Counted from the stretch's first letter, positions 1 through 8,606 are shown. The stretch is DNA of 64,000 bases from JAKLIN01 sp049288015 (GCA_049288015.1 JBAQGX010000001.1:1-64000), one strand, 5' to 3'. Made by a program: numbers and translations. The notes: generated from the letters alone by a model not told the origin.

Positions 1-19
1 CCTGGTGGGGCTATTTAGC

Positions 20-634
20 TTATGAACTTTGCTTGTATCTGCCTCTTTTTTCAACATCTTTGAATCTTTCTAAAATTATATGAAAATTAGAAGAGTTATT
101 TGAGTATCCTTTTTTTATAGAATCAAATAAAACTTCCCAGTTGTTTGCAAATCCTGCCTCAAGCGATTCTTTTAATAGGTGTAAGTCAACGGCTTTATCT
201 TCTACTTTTGGACTAATAAAACTTAGGCCAAAATCAATAAAATAAACCTTATCTTTTACAAAAATCATATTTGCGAGGGTAAGATCTCCATGAATGATGT
301 TGTTATTGTGCAACTTTGCAATGTTTTCTCCAATTCCTTTACAAATTTGTTTCTGTTTTTCGGCTGTAAAATTGTTAAGACTATCAGACAATCTTTTTCC
401 TTCAATTTTTTCCATTAAAATTTCTTTATTTATCTCATCAATTTTCAACACTTTTGGTACGGGGATAAATTTTGATGCTCTTTCAAGTAGTTTTCCTTCA
501 GATCTTGTTCTTAATTTTCTTATCTTTTCATCAATCTCTTTTATTCTATAAGATTTATTTATTCTTTTTTTTATTATTTCGTTTCCTTTACTTTCAATTA
601 CTGCCTCTGCTCCTTGATTTATGATTTTATTCAT
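20..634 (-). CDS. bud32: Bud32/PRPK-type kinase of the KEOPS complex
   Basis: This is a small RIO-like protein kinase/ATPase of 204 aa. With Kae1, Cgi121 and Pcc1 it supports synthesis of t6A37 on ANN-decoding tRNAs in the cytoplasm. Visible motifs are a short nucleotide-binding start (INQGAEAVI, residues 5-13), the catalytic HGD at 115-117 with Asn122, and the metal-binding DFG at 134-136. The length is normal for a stand-alone archaeal Bud32; Kae1 is not fused to it and is not in this window. The start overlaps the upstream VKOR gene by 8 bp, so it is probably the last gene of the minus-strand run that begins near ftsY. Family assignment is secure; the pathway role is from the family. Confidence 0.9.
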   Translation of the reverse strand: MNKIINQGAEAVIESKGNEIIKKRINKSYRIKEIDEKIRKLRTRSEGKLLERASKFIPVPKVLKIDEINKEILMEKIEGKRLSDSLNNFTAEKQKQICKGIGENIAKLHNNNIIHGDLTLANMIFVKDKVYFIDFGLSFISPKVEDKAVDLHLLKESLEAGFANNWEVLFDSIKKGYSNNSSNFHIILERFKDVEKRGRYKQSS

Positions 635-1043
635 TTTTCTTTTTCTCGGGAATACTAAATATAATGAATGCTATAATCATTCCTATGTCGATAATAAGAC
701 AATATTTGCAGTATGCATGTATGACAAATTGCTGTAAATACAAAAAGTACAATGCAATTAAAGCTCCTATAAAAATTCCCAAATCAATTAAAAATTTTAT
801 GTGTTTGTTTGGCTTTTTTATATATAGAAAAGATATTACTGACATAAATAGAAATATTGCAATTCCATAATAACTATTGCTTACCCCCAGAGTTTTTGAG
901 TATATTGAAGTTTGAACCGAATTACATCCTTCTAACGGGGTGCACAAAATAGATAGTGGAACAAAGGATAGTATTATTGAGCTTATAAGTGCAAGAGTGG
1001 AAAAAATAAACCATATTTTATATTTTAAATTATAAACTTTCAT
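627..1043 (-). CDS. VKOR-family membrane thiol oxidoreductase
   Basis: This is a four-helix membrane protein of 138 aa. VKOR proteins pass electrons from a DsbA-like thioredoxin to quinone, so that disulfides form outside the cell. Both required cysteine pairs are present: loop cysteines C34 and C40, and the active-site CKYC at 112-115 just before the last helix. No thioredoxin-like partner is fused or adjacent. The gene overlaps bud32 and starts 1 bp after the preceding membrane-protein gene, so it is co-transcribed with them. The many cysteine-containing secreted proteins elsewhere in the window would be plausible clients (inference). Confidence 0.85.
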   Translation of the reverse strand: MKVYNLKYKIWFIFSTLALISSIILSFVPLSILCTPLEGCNSVQTSIYSKTLGVSNSYYGIAIFLFMSVISFLYIKKPNKHIKFLIDLGIFIGALIALYFLYLQQFVIHAYCKYCLIIDIGMIIAFIIFSIPEKKKNE

Positions 1044-1044
1044 T

Positions 1045-1659
1045 TTAAGGATTTATTTCATTTTTCATTAATTCTAATAAATTGTTACAAATCATTATCC
1101 CCTGTTTGACAAAAGGTTTTAGCTCTTCAATTTTCTTCTTATCTTCTTTTTTTGATTTAAATAATTCAACTAATCGGGCAAAAATATTTGTATGATTTAT
1201 AATGAATTTTTGTAATTCTGCTGGTGTCTGTCCATCTTCCAAAAAAAGTATATCTCCTTTTGGATCCAACTTGAATAATTTTGATTTTTCTCCAATATTA
1301 TTTATAACTTCTTTTAATTTCTCTTTTTTAGTTTTATTAAAATCGTTAGTGTTAGTTACACCATAAATTTTCATTACTTGTTTAAAATTTTCTTCTGTAA
1401 GAAATAAATCTATTGTTGCATATTGTTTTAAATAATTACTTAACTCTTCCATTATTTTTTGGAAGAAGTCTATTTTTTTTCTGTAGAATATTTCTTCTCT
1501 CAAATATTTTAGTTTATACTCTTGTTCTTTTCCTAATTTTTCTATAGAATATTCATGATTCTTTTTGGCAATATGTCTAGAACCTAGAATCGTTATAATG
1601 GATCCTATGATTATTCCAATCAAACCAATTAACCCAGCAAGGATAGTATCAACAACCAT
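1045..1659 (-). CDS. Single-pass membrane protein with cytoplasmic helical domain, unknown function
   Basis: I do not recognise this family. The 204-aa protein has one hydrophobic segment at about residues 5-27, followed by a long charged, helix-rich region (Lys/Glu-rich from 30 to the end, coiled-coil-like around 32-75). The arrangement suggests a membrane-anchored cytoplasmic protein. It lies 1 bp downstream of srp54 and 1 bp upstream of the VKOR gene, so it is in the same transcript. A role in membrane-protein handling is possible from context only. Confidence 0.6.
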   Translation of the reverse strand: MVVDTILAGLIGLIGIIIGSIITILGSRHIAKKNHEYSIEKLGKEQEYKLKYLREEIFYRKKIDFFQKIMEELSNYLKQYATIDLFLTEENFKQVMKIYGVTNTNDFNKTKKEKLKEVINNIGEKSKLFKLDPKGDILFLEDGQTPAELQKFIINHTNIFARLVELFKSKKEDKKKIEELKPFVKQGIMICNNLLELMKNEINP

Positions 1660-1660
1660 T

Positions 1661-3034
1661 TTATAATCTTAATCCTTTCTTTCCAAATTTCTTGAGCATT
1701 TTCTGAAGCTGTTTCTGGTTAATTCCCCTCGATAAGTCTCCAGGATTCTCTTTTATCATTGAATTTAAGACGTCATATTGTTTTATCAGCGCCCTTACAT
1801 CACTGGTTGCTACTCCTGCTCCTTTTGCAATCCTCGCAATTCGAGTGGTCTGTTTTTTTAAGACTTCAGGATTTTCTCTTTCTTCCAAAGTCATTGACTT
1901 GAGAATATGTTCCCATTTTGATATTTTTGCCTGCTGGTTCTCCATCATTCCTTCGGGAATTTTTGCATTTATATTTGAAAATCCAGGAATTAACGATTTT
2001 ATTTTTTCAAATCCTCCTAAGGAATTCATAGATTTTGTTTGTTCAACAATATCATTCAAAGTAAGTTTTCCTTCTTCAAGTCTTTTCTGTATTTTTTCTT
2101 GATTCTTTTCATCCGTAACAGATTTTACCTTTTCAATCAAAGCTTCCAAGTCTCCCATTCCAAGAAGCCTAGATAAGAAAGATTCTGGATTGAACTCTTC
2201 TAAGTCGTTTACTTTTTCACCAGTTGTTATAAAATAAACTGGTGCTTTGGTTTCTGCGCATGCGGTCAATGCTCCTCCGCCTTTTGCGGTCGAGTCCATT
2301 CTTGTTATTATGACTCCTGTAATATTAATGGCTTCTTTGAACTGAGATGCTTGTTGTTTAGCTGCCTGACCAATGTCTGCAGGCATTACTAAAATAGTTT
2401 CTGTTGGAGAAATCTCTTTGTTAAGAGATTTAATTTCTTTTATTAAATCCTTATCTAGACTATGTCTTCCAGCCGTGTCTATAACGAGTAAATCAAATTT
2501 TTCAAATTTATTTTGTTTTTCCAGTTTTTTCCAGAGTTTTACTGCGTCCTTTTCTTCAGGTTCTATGAAATAAGTTAGGTTATTTTTTTCTGCAAGTTGT
2601 TTTAACTGTTCTGAAGCAGCGGGTCTATGCACATCAAGTCCGATTAAGGCAACTCTTTTTCCTCTCTTTGCGAAATAATTTCCTATTTTTGCACTTGTTG
2701 TTGTTTTTCCTGCACCATATAATCCTAGGAGTAGAATTCTATTTTGATCTCTTTTTAATGTTAATTGTTTATATTCTCCCAAAATCCCAAGAAGTTGGTC
2801 ATGAAGAGCTTTTATCAGATGCTCTTTTTTATCAATTCCTTTTATTCTCTCATCAAAAGCTATTTTTCTTATGTTTTCACTGATTTCTTTTACTAGAATT
2901 ATATTAATATCTGCTTCAATTAATGCTCTTTGTAAATCTCTTATTATGGAATCTACTAAATCCTTATCTAGAAAAATTGCATTAGTAATCCTATTTGTTG
3001 CTTTTCTTAGTACTTCTCCAAGTCTCTCAAGCAT
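1661..3034 (-). CDS. srp54: Signal recognition particle GTPase SRP54
   Basis: SRP54 binds signal sequences and SRP RNA and delivers ribosomes to FtsY at the membrane. The 457-aa protein has an N-domain (about 1-90), a GTPase G domain with P-loop GLYGAGKTT at 104-112, the insertion-box motif DVHRPAASEQL, G3 DTAGR and G4 TRMD followed by AKGGGAL, and a C-terminal M domain (about 300-457) beginning near LIPGF. Length and motif order are typical of archaeal SRP54. Its receptor ftsY lies two genes upstream on the same strand. The start ATG sits 37 bp after the PAP2-like gene. Confidence 0.97.
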   Translation of the reverse strand: MLERLGEVLRKATNRITNAIFLDKDLVDSIIRDLQRALIEADINIILVKEISENIRKIAFDERIKGIDKKEHLIKALHDQLLGILGEYKQLTLKRDQNRILLLGLYGAGKTTTSAKIGNYFAKRGKRVALIGLDVHRPAASEQLKQLAEKNNLTYFIEPEEKDAVKLWKKLEKQNKFEKFDLLVIDTAGRHSLDKDLIKEIKSLNKEISPTETILVMPADIGQAAKQQASQFKEAINITGVIITRMDSTAKGGGALTACAETKAPVYFITTGEKVNDLEEFNPESFLSRLLGMGDLEALIEKVKSVTDEKNQEKIQKRLEEGKLTLNDIVEQTKSMNSLGGFEKIKSLIPGFSNINAKIPEGMMENQQAKISKWEHILKSMTLEERENPEVLKKQTTRIARIAKGAGVATSDVRALIKQYDVLNSMIKENPGDLSRGINQKQLQKMLKKFGKKGLRL

Positions 3035-3071
3035 AAAAAAAAGAGTAGAAGGAGAGTTATTAAATTTTGGG

Positions 3072-3677
3072 TTATTTCAAAACAAGCTTATTCTTTAAAT
3101 GCCCTTCTCCAAACTTCCAGATTCCATATGATATAAACAATGCCCCAACTATATCTATAGTATAATGTCCTCTACTGAGTATCATAGAGATTATATCAAT
3201 AATAAGTAGTGTCATGAAGAAAATTTTCCATTTTTTTGATTTGCTTTCGAGTGCAAATAAAAAAAAGAAGAATATTGTTCCAATATGTCCACTTGGGAAC
3301 ATCCCCCCTCGTGCTAGAAGTGACAGATTTATTCCTATCGGATTAGGGGCAGGATTTGCAATAGGCGTAGCACAAATCAATAATCCTCTTATAAGACTAT
3401 ATATTCCTATTAAAACGGCATAGAATGGAAATTCCTTTAATCTCTTTTCTGAAAATATGAAAATTAAAAAAGAAACATTTGCCAAGAGCAGCATTGCATC
3501 GGCTAACCAAAGTATATTCACATAAGGGGTGTGTTCAAAAAGGAAATCAGGCAAAACAGTGAGATTGGGATAAAATTTTGAGAGATTTATATTAAGATAA
3601 TATTCTATAGATAAGCTAACAATTAGAAAGACCAATGCAAAAATAAATTTTTTCGCGTTGCTTGATTTTATGCTCAT
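3072..3677 (-). CDS. PAP2-superfamily membrane phosphatase-like protein
   Basis: This is a polytopic membrane protein of 201 aa with about six hydrophobic segments. It has the two histidine motifs of the PAP2 / sphingomyelin-synthase-like branch: PSGHIGT in the second half and SRGHYTIDIVGA near the C-terminus. The family removes phosphate from lipid phosphates or transfers phospho-head groups at the membrane. The first basic PAP2 motif is not obvious, which fits the PAP2_C branch better than classic PAP2. It sits between ftsY and srp54 and may act in lipid recycling; the substrate cannot be read from the sequence. Confidence 0.75.
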   Translation of the reverse strand: MSIKSSNAKKFIFALVFLIVSLSIEYYLNINLSKFYPNLTVLPDFLFEHTPYVNILWLADAMLLLANVSFLIFIFSEKRLKEFPFYAVLIGIYSLIRGLLICATPIANPAPNPIGINLSLLARGGMFPSGHIGTIFFFFLFALESKSKKWKIFFMTLLIIDIISMILSRGHYTIDIVGALFISYGIWKFGEGHLKNKLVLK

Positions 3678-3679
3678 TT

Positions 3680-4789
3680 TTATAATCCTAATTTATCCAA
3701 AAATTTATTCTTATCAAATGATTCTATATCCGAATAAGATTGACCTGTTCCTAAGAATAGAATAGGTTTTTTTGTTACATATCCTACACTTAGTGCAGTT
3801 CCTCCTTTTTCGTCTATATCTGCCTTTGATAATATTATCCCATTGATCCCAATATTCTCGTTGAACGTTCTTGCTTGTTCTGTTGCATCGTTTCCGGTAA
3901 TGCTTTCTCCAACAAAAATTTTCAGATCAGGATTACATACCTTTGAAATTTTTTCCATTTCTTTTATAAGGTTCTTTTCAGTGTGCATTCTCCCTGCAGT
4001 ATCAATTAACACGCAATCTATTTTGTTTTTCTTAGCATAATTTATTGCGTCAAATCCTACTGAAGCAGGATCACTTCCATACTCATGTGAAATCACATTT
4101 ATTCCTATTCTTTTACCATGTTCTTTTAACTGTTCTATTGAGGCTGCTCTGAATGTATCTGCAGCAGCAAGTACAGAGCTTATTTTTTTATTTTTCAAAA
4201 ATTCTGCGATTTTTGCAATTGATGTAGTTTTTCCGCTGCCATTAATTCCAAAAAACAGAATCACAAAAGGTTCTTTTCCTTTTTTTTCATATATTTTTTC
4301 TAAGATACTGAATGGTTCAATCAAGATTTCAGATATTATATCCTTAAGAGTTTCTCTTATTTGTCCTTCAATTTCTTTCTTAAGTAGCTCTTTTCCAATT
4401 ATTATTTCTTTCAATTTTTTTATTATCCTATCTGAAACTTCAAATGCTACATTATTTTCAAGAAGAATCATTTCAAGTTCATCTCTATATTCTTCAAAGT
4501 CTTTTTCTGATATTTTTACCTTTCCAGCTTTTTGCTTTATTTTTTCAAAAAAAGATTTTGGAAGTTCTTTTTTGTTTTCTTCTTCCAACTCTTCCACATT
4601 TTCCTTTAATTTTTCAAAATCTGATTCATATTTATCTGTCGCAGGATTGAATTTTACCGGCATTGGAATTTCTTTTTTTTCTTTGTTGATTCTTTTTTCA
4701 GTCTTTTCTTCTGCCTTTGGAGCTTTTGAAATCTTTTCAGTCCACTGCTTTAGCTTTTCCTTTAGAAATTTGAACATTTTGTTCTCCAA
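3680..4789 (-). CDS. ftsY: SRP receptor GTPase FtsY
   Basis: FtsY is the membrane-associated SRP receptor that pairs with SRP54. The 369-aa protein begins with a highly charged Lys/Glu-rich A region (about 1-90), followed by the N-domain and a GTPase domain with P-loop GINGSGKTT at 181-189, DTFRAASIEQL, DTAGRMHTEKNL and the G4 motif SKAD followed by EKGGTALS. The usual TKxD Thr is Ser here, a common variant. A second Met at residue 5 is an alternative start. The gene lies 12 bp downstream of the cupin gene and shares an operon with srp54. Confidence 0.97.
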   Translation of the reverse strand: MENKMFKFLKEKLKQWTEKISKAPKAEEKTEKRINKEKKEIPMPVKFNPATDKYESDFEKLKENVEELEEENKKELPKSFFEKIKQKAGKVKISEKDFEEYRDELEMILLENNVAFEVSDRIIKKLKEIIIGKELLKKEIEGQIRETLKDIISEILIEPFSILEKIYEKKGKEPFVILFFGINGSGKTTSIAKIAEFLKNKKISSVLAAADTFRAASIEQLKEHGKRIGINVISHEYGSDPASVGFDAINYAKKNKIDCVLIDTAGRMHTEKNLIKEMEKISKVCNPDLKIFVGESITGNDATEQARTFNENIGINGIILSKADIDEKGGTALSVGYVTKKPILFLGTGQSYSDIESFDKNKFLDKLGL

Positions 4790-4801
4790 GAATTATAATT
4801 A

Positions 4802-5134
4802 TTAAACTCTTCCGTATTCATCTGAATATCTCTTTTCATCATTTTCCTCAAAGGTTCCCGTTGCAATTTCAATTAATCTTACTTTTTTGTTTTGTGTAAT
4901 AATTCTATGTTTTTCGTTTTTTCTTATGTGTATAAAATCCCCTTCCTTTACACGCATTTTTTTGTTTCCCAATTGAACTAAACCGTTGTCAAGAAAATAC
5001 CAGTTCTCTTCTCTTTTTTTGTGTGATTGAAGGCTTAAACTCTCTCTTGGATTTAGTGTTAACAGTTTAACGGTACACTTTTTGTTTAGAATGAATTGTT
5101 TGAAATTTCCCCAGGGCCTTTTCACTTCTTTCAT
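4802..5134 (-). CDS. Cupin phosphomannose-isomerase type II-like protein
   Basis: This stand-alone cupin of 110 aa matches the C-terminal isomerase domain of bifunctional mannose-1-phosphate guanylyltransferase/mannose-6-phosphate isomerase. Typical signatures are RPWGNF near the N-terminus, LSLQSH with the metal-binding His, REENWYFL, GDFIHIRKNEKHRI, and a C-terminal SDEYGRV ending. It probably interconverts mannose-6-P and fructose-6-P, feeding surface glycan synthesis. The start is set by a TATA-like element centred 25.5 bp upstream, which is also the likely TATA box of the divergent apgM gene. Confidence 0.8.
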   Translation of the reverse strand: MKEVKRPWGNFKQFILNKKCTVKLLTLNPRESLSLQSHKKREENWYFLDNGLVQLGNKKMRVKEGDFIHIRKNEKHRIITQNKKVRLIEIATGTFEENDEKRYSDEYGRV

Positions 5135-5154
5135 TGTTTTTCTAATGAAAAAAT

Positions 5155-5164
5155 CTTTATAAAG
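5155..5164. promoter_or_regulatory. Shared palindromic TATA box, cupin and apgM
   Basis: The 10-bp perfect palindrome CTTTATAAAG is centred at 5159.5. It is 25.5 bp from the first base of the cupin start codon (5134, minus strand) and 25.5 bp from the first base of the apgM start codon (5185, plus strand). No other strong TATA-like element with correct spacing is seen in the 50-bp gap. The simplest reading is one TATA element serving two leaderless transcripts. Confidence 0.65.
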
Positions 5165-5184
5165 TTTGATGATTTTATAAAAAG

Positions 5185-6474
5185 ATGAAAGGGGTATTTG
5201 TAATCCTTGATGGTATGGGGGATCTTCCTACAGATTCCTTAGAAGGTAAGACTCCTCTTGAAGCTGCTTTTATGCCTAACCTTGATTTTTTGGCAACTAG
5301 GGGCGAGATGGGGTATATGTACTCTGTAAGACCTGGTTTTGTTCCCGAATCTGATGAGGCGATTGTTTCGATATTTGGTAATGAGCAAATTTCTAGTACT
5401 AGAGGTCAACTTGAGGCAAGAGGTTCTGGAATGATTCTTACTCATGGAGATCTTGCATTTAGAGTGAATTTCGCAACTATTGATTCATTAGGCTTGGGAA
5501 ATATAATTGATAGAAGAGCTGGTAGGACGCTCACGACTGCAGAAGCTGAAATCCTTTCAAAGGCGCTTAATAAGATAAGGCTCCCATGTAGTTTTATTTT
5601 TAAGCCAACAGTTCAACATAGAGCAGCACTTGTCTTTAAAGGAGGATTTTCGGATAATATCTCTGAAAATGATCCAACTTATTTTGGAGGTCAGGTAAAA
5701 TCTTCTGATAAAATTGTTTCAATAAAAGCTTTGGATGATGATGAAAACTCTCAATATACAGCGAATATTGTGAATGAGTTTTTGGATAAGGCCTTTGAAG
5801 TTCTTGATAAACATCCGGTTAATGAAGAAAGGAGGAGAAGAGGTTTGCTTCCAGCGAATTATTTGTTGATTAGGGGTCCAGGCATTGATGTTCCAAGGTT
5901 AAAACTCTATAAAAGATGGCTTTCGGTTGCATATATGCCTCTTGAAAGAGGTTTCTCTCAGCTTAGTGGCATGAAAGTTTTTTCATTTGAATATCCAAAA
6001 TTAAAAAGCTTAGATGTTTATGAAAATTTATATGAGGGTTTAAGAAGAGCGTGCAAATTTTCGATAAAGGTTTTGAAGAGAAACAAAAATAATTTTGATT
6101 ATGCTTATATTCATTTAAAGGAAACTGATTTGCCTGGACATGATGGCAAGCCATTTGAGAAAAAAGAAATGTTAGAATACATAGATAAAACTTTCTTTAA
6201 GTTTTTAAGAGAATTTGCTCCTCCTAATAATATTAAAGTTGTCGTCACTGCAGATCATTCTACTCCCTGCAAGTTGAAGAAGCACTCTGCAGATCCTGTT
6301 CCTGTACTTCTTTACAATAAGTCTATACCTAAAATTAAGAAGAGAAAATTTTTTGGTAAGGAACCTGAAGAAGACAAGGCTGGAAAGAAATTTTCAGAGA
6401 GAGAAGCTAGAATAGGCAGTTTAGGTAGAATTAATGGTGGCGAACTATTTGAGAAAGTAGGATTCTTGAAATAA
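5185..6474 (+). CDS. apgM: Archaeal cofactor-independent phosphoglycerate mutase
   Basis: This alkaline-phosphatase-superfamily enzyme of 429 aa interconverts 3- and 2-phosphoglycerate in glycolysis/gluconeogenesis. The N-terminal metal-binding motif ILDGMGD, the family signature EGKTPLEAA, the region PESDEAIVSIFG with the nucleophile Ser, and the C-terminal metal-binding stretch VTADHSTPC with H at 'KKHSADPVPV' are all present. Length is typical for ApgM. It is outside the glycolytic cluster at 29415-34882 but completes the lower pathway. The start is supported by the TATA palindrome 25.5 bp upstream. Confidence 0.95.
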   Translation: MKGVFVILDGMGDLPTDSLEGKTPLEAAFMPNLDFLATRGEMGYMYSVRPGFVPESDEAIVSIFGNEQISSTRGQLEARGSGMILTHGDLAFRVNFATIDSLGLGNIIDRRAGRTLTTAEAEILSKALNKIRLPCSFIFKPTVQHRAALVFKGGFSDNISENDPTYFGGQVKSSDKIVSIKALDDDENSQYTANIVNEFLDKAFEVLDKHPVNEERRRRGLLPANYLLIRGPGIDVPRLKLYKRWLSVAYMPLERGFSQLSGMKVFSFEYPKLKSLDVYENLYEGLRRACKFSIKVLKRNKNNFDYAYIHLKETDLPGHDGKPFEKKEMLEYIDKTFFKFLREFAPPNNIKVVVTADHSTPCKLKKHSADPVPVLLYNKSIPKIKKRKFFGKEPEEDKAGKKFSEREARIGSLGRINGGELFEKVGFLK

Positions 6475-6534
6475 GGTTCATATTCTTCCAGTTTGTACGA
6501 TAATTCTTAAAAACATAGAGATTTTTTTAGGACT

Positions 6535-7089
6535 ATGATAACCTATAATGAGATCTATGAATCTTCTAGGAAAGAAAGATATTCTGAGCAACTGCAACCA
6601 CTTCCAAAGAATTTTATTGCAAGTGTTTCAGAGTACCTAAAAGAAAAAAAAGAAATGTCCTTGAAAGAGGATGATAGTTTCTCAGATATGATCACAAAGA
6701 CAAAAAAACAATTTGAAAATGCGGTCACTTTGTTTAATGAATTAAAGAGAATAAGGAGAAGGAAAATTTTGAATCTTGTTTTAATCGCTTCTGAAACAGG
6801 GATATCCAAAAGAGATTTTGAAAATATGCTTGATTTTGAGAAAGAATTGTTTGAAGAGTTTATGAAATGTATTGACGCTTCTGATAAAAAGTTTAACGAA
6901 CTATTAAATGGAAGCCGAAGTGAAGTTATGAAGAATGATATGGTTATGTTCAAAAAAGATGTAGAAGAATTTATAGGACCAGATGGAGAGATGATGGGGG
7001 GATTTAATAAAGGTCAGATTGCAAATTTGCCTCATCAAATAGCTCAGATTCTAATTGAAGATGATAAGGTAGAAAAAGTTGAAGAATGA
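6535..7089 (+). CDS. GINS complex subunit, Gins51/Gins15 type
   Basis: GINS joins Cdc45/RecJ-like protein and MCM in the replicative helicase. The 184-aa protein has the A-domain helical start (TYNEIYESSRKERYSEQLQ, then LPKNF) followed by long charged helices. A small C-terminal B domain carries the signature 'VEEFIGPDGEMMGGFNKG' and the stretch 'IANLPHQIAQILI'. An A-B domain order (all-helical first, beta domain last) marks the Gins51 type rather than Gins23. It has its own TATA-like element (TTCTTAAAAAC, about 6503-6513). Confidence 0.8.
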   Translation: MITYNEIYESSRKERYSEQLQPLPKNFIASVSEYLKEKKEMSLKEDDSFSDMITKTKKQFENAVTLFNELKRIRRRKILNLVLIASETGISKRDFENMLDFEKELFEEFMKCIDASDKKFNELLNGSRSEVMKNDMVMFKKDVEEFIGPDGEMMGGFNKGQIANLPHQIAQILIEDDKVEKVEE

Positions 7090-7123
7090 TTAAGTTTAAA
7101 TTATCAGCTTCGTTTATATTTCA

Positions 7124-7309
7124 ATGAAAGATATACCTAGAATAATTACTGGAATTTTGTTGATATTATCTGGATTGGGTCTTGTTATTGTTATTCTTTC
7201 TGATGGAAATTATGTCTTATCGGGGGCTAGTCTTATTCTTTTGATTATAGGGATCGTTATATTATCAAATAAAAAAGAAAATAAGATTGAGGAGGTTAAA
7301 AAGAGGTAG
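7124..7309 (+). CDS. Small two-helix membrane protein, unknown function
   Basis: This 61-aa protein consists of two hydrophobic segments (about 6-27 and 32-50) and a short Lys/Glu-rich tail. No family signature is visible. It lies 34 bp after the GINS gene and 17 bp before the YbjQ-like gene. The ORF is credible because of its codon use and close packing, but the function is unknown. Confidence 0.55.
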   Translation: MKDIPRIITGILLILSGLGLVIVILSDGNYVLSGASLILLIIGIVILSNKKENKIEEVKKR

Positions 7310-7326
7310 AAATTAATTATAACACA

Positions 7327-7653
7327 ATGGATAAAAAAATAATTGTCACGACTATGAATGATATACCTGGAAAAAAGGTAAAAGAAGTTATAGGAGTTGT
7401 CAGAGGAAATACTGTTAGAAGTAGAAATATTGGCAGGGATATTATGGCTGGATTTAAGAGTCTTGTTGGTGGAGAAATTTCGACATTTACAGAGTTAATA
7501 AATCAGTCACGTGATGAAGCATATAATAGAATGGTGAATCGTGCAATTGAAATGGGAGCAGATGCAATAATTGCAATGAGATTTGATGCATCTTCAATCA
7601 TGCAAAATTCTTCCGAGATTTTAGCTTACGGAACCGCAGTAAAGTTAAATTAA
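7327..7653 (+). CDS. YbjQ/UPF0145 family protein
   Basis: This 108-aa protein matches the YbjQ family over its whole length: an N-terminal strand with 'TMNDIPGKKVKEVIGVVRG', the central 'GRDIMAGFKSLVGGEI', and 'EMGADAIIAMRFDAS' with the C-terminal 'EILAYGTAVKL'. Members form pentameric beta-rich rings; the biochemical role is unknown, and some are proposed to bind metals or ligands. It overlaps the convergent SemiSWEET-like gene by 4 bp at its 3' end. Confidence 0.85.
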   Translation: MDKKIIVTTMNDIPGKKVKEVIGVVRGNTVRSRNIGRDIMAGFKSLVGGEISTFTELINQSRDEAYNRMVNRAIEMGADAIIAMRFDASSIMQNSSEILAYGTAVKLN

Positions 7654-7904
7654 TTCTTTTTGTAGGCTATAGATTGGATAAAAAGTATTAACCAAAGAGT
7701 TCCACCAACAATGCTCATTATTGCAGTAAACTTAAGCTGTAGCGTGAAATAAATAAAAGTTGTTGCATATACCCCCATAAATGTAACTAATGCAGTTGAA
7801 AATGCGATTGTTTTTTTCTTTGTTTTAAAACCATAAATTATTTGAGGGATTAATACAATGTCAAAAATAACAGAGGTTATTGCTATTGCTATATCTTGCC
7901 ACAT
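7650..7904 (-). CDS. SemiSWEET/PQ-loop-like small membrane transporter
   Basis: This 84-aa protein has three hydrophobic segments and a PQ motif (DIVLIPQIIYGFKTKK, residues about 15-30) at the end of the first helix, as in SemiSWEET half-transporters that dimerise to move sugars. The length is right for a single triple-helix bundle. The substrate cannot be deduced. The assignment rests on the PQ motif and topology only. Confidence 0.6.
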   Translation of the reverse strand: MWQDIAIAITSVIFDIVLIPQIIYGFKTKKKTIAFSTALVTFMGVYATTFIYFTLQLKFTAIMSIVGGTLWLILFIQSIAYKKN

Positions 7905-7950
7905 GCTATAAATTTAGTAATCATATTTATAATCTTTTTCGAAAAGATCA

Positions 7951-8021
7951 GCCTCTAGAGGGATTTGAACCCCCGACCCCCGGTTTACAAAACCGATGCT
8001 CTGCCACTGAGCTATAGAGGC
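7951..8021 (-). tRNA. tRNA-Thr (anticodon UGU)
   Basis: A 71-nt cloverleaf can be folded on the minus strand. The acceptor is GCCTCTA paired with TAGAGGC, the T loop is TTCAAAT, and the anticodon stem TCGGT/ACCGG flanks the loop TTTGTAA, giving anticodon UGU. The 3' CCA is not encoded. It is transcribed in the same direction as the eL42/eS1 genes. Confidence 0.93.
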
Positions 8022-8060
8022 ATGATTATATTCAGAAAAATAGTGTATTTAAAAGATTTC

Positions 8061-8606
8061 TTATTCAGATTTTAATGGCTTTTTGACTTCAAGAATTCTT
8101 ATTTCGCACATAGATAATGGGTAAATTTTCTTTAACTTAAGACTCAAAGGTTTTTGTAGTTGGTTTTTTAGTATGTCTTCAAAGATCACTTCCGATTTTT
8201 TATCTTTTATGTATTCTATTATTTCTTTTTTTGCTTCATTTCTGAGAGCATTTCTTACAGAATTATGAACTTTTCTTCTAGTTATCAGAAAAGGTTTTAT
8301 CTTTAACTGAAAATCTTTGCAGTCTGCTAAGAAAGAATCTTCAACATAATCTGTTCCTCTTCTTACCATTCTGCTTAAGGAAGAGTGGATAAGTTCTATT
8401 TTGTTTGGAACTGCAATAAATTTATCCTCTTGTTTTCTAACTTTCAAATATAAAATTACATTTTTCCCTTTTAGTATTCTGGTTAAATCATACTTTATTG
8501 TTTTTCCATCAATTTCTTCTGGCTCATATGCTTGCAATTGAGTTTCTTTTTTTAAAATTGGAATTTCAACTTCAAAGAATCTTTTTCTTTTTTTTGCTTG
8601 TGCCAT
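8061..8606 (-). CDS. rps3ae: 30S ribosomal protein eS1 (S3Ae)
   Basis: This small-subunit protein of 181 aa is specific to archaea and eukaryotes. Recognisable stretches are 'EIDGKTIKYDLTRILKGKN', 'LSRMVRRGTDYVEDSF' and 'ITRRKVHNSVRNALR', followed by the C-terminal 'IYPLSMCEIRILEVKKP'. The N-terminus is shorter than in many archaea. The gene is 1 bp downstream of eL42 and co-transcribed with it from a TATA-like box near 8943-8948. Confidence 0.92.
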   Translation of the reverse strand: MAQAKKRKRFFEVEIPILKKETQLQAYEPEEIDGKTIKYDLTRILKGKNVILYLKVRKQEDKFIAVPNKIELIHSSLSRMVRRGTDYVEDSFLADCKDFQLKIKPFLITRRKVHNSVRNALRNEAKKEIIEYIKDKKSEVIFEDILKNQLQKPLSLKLKKIYPLSMCEIRILEVKKPLKSE

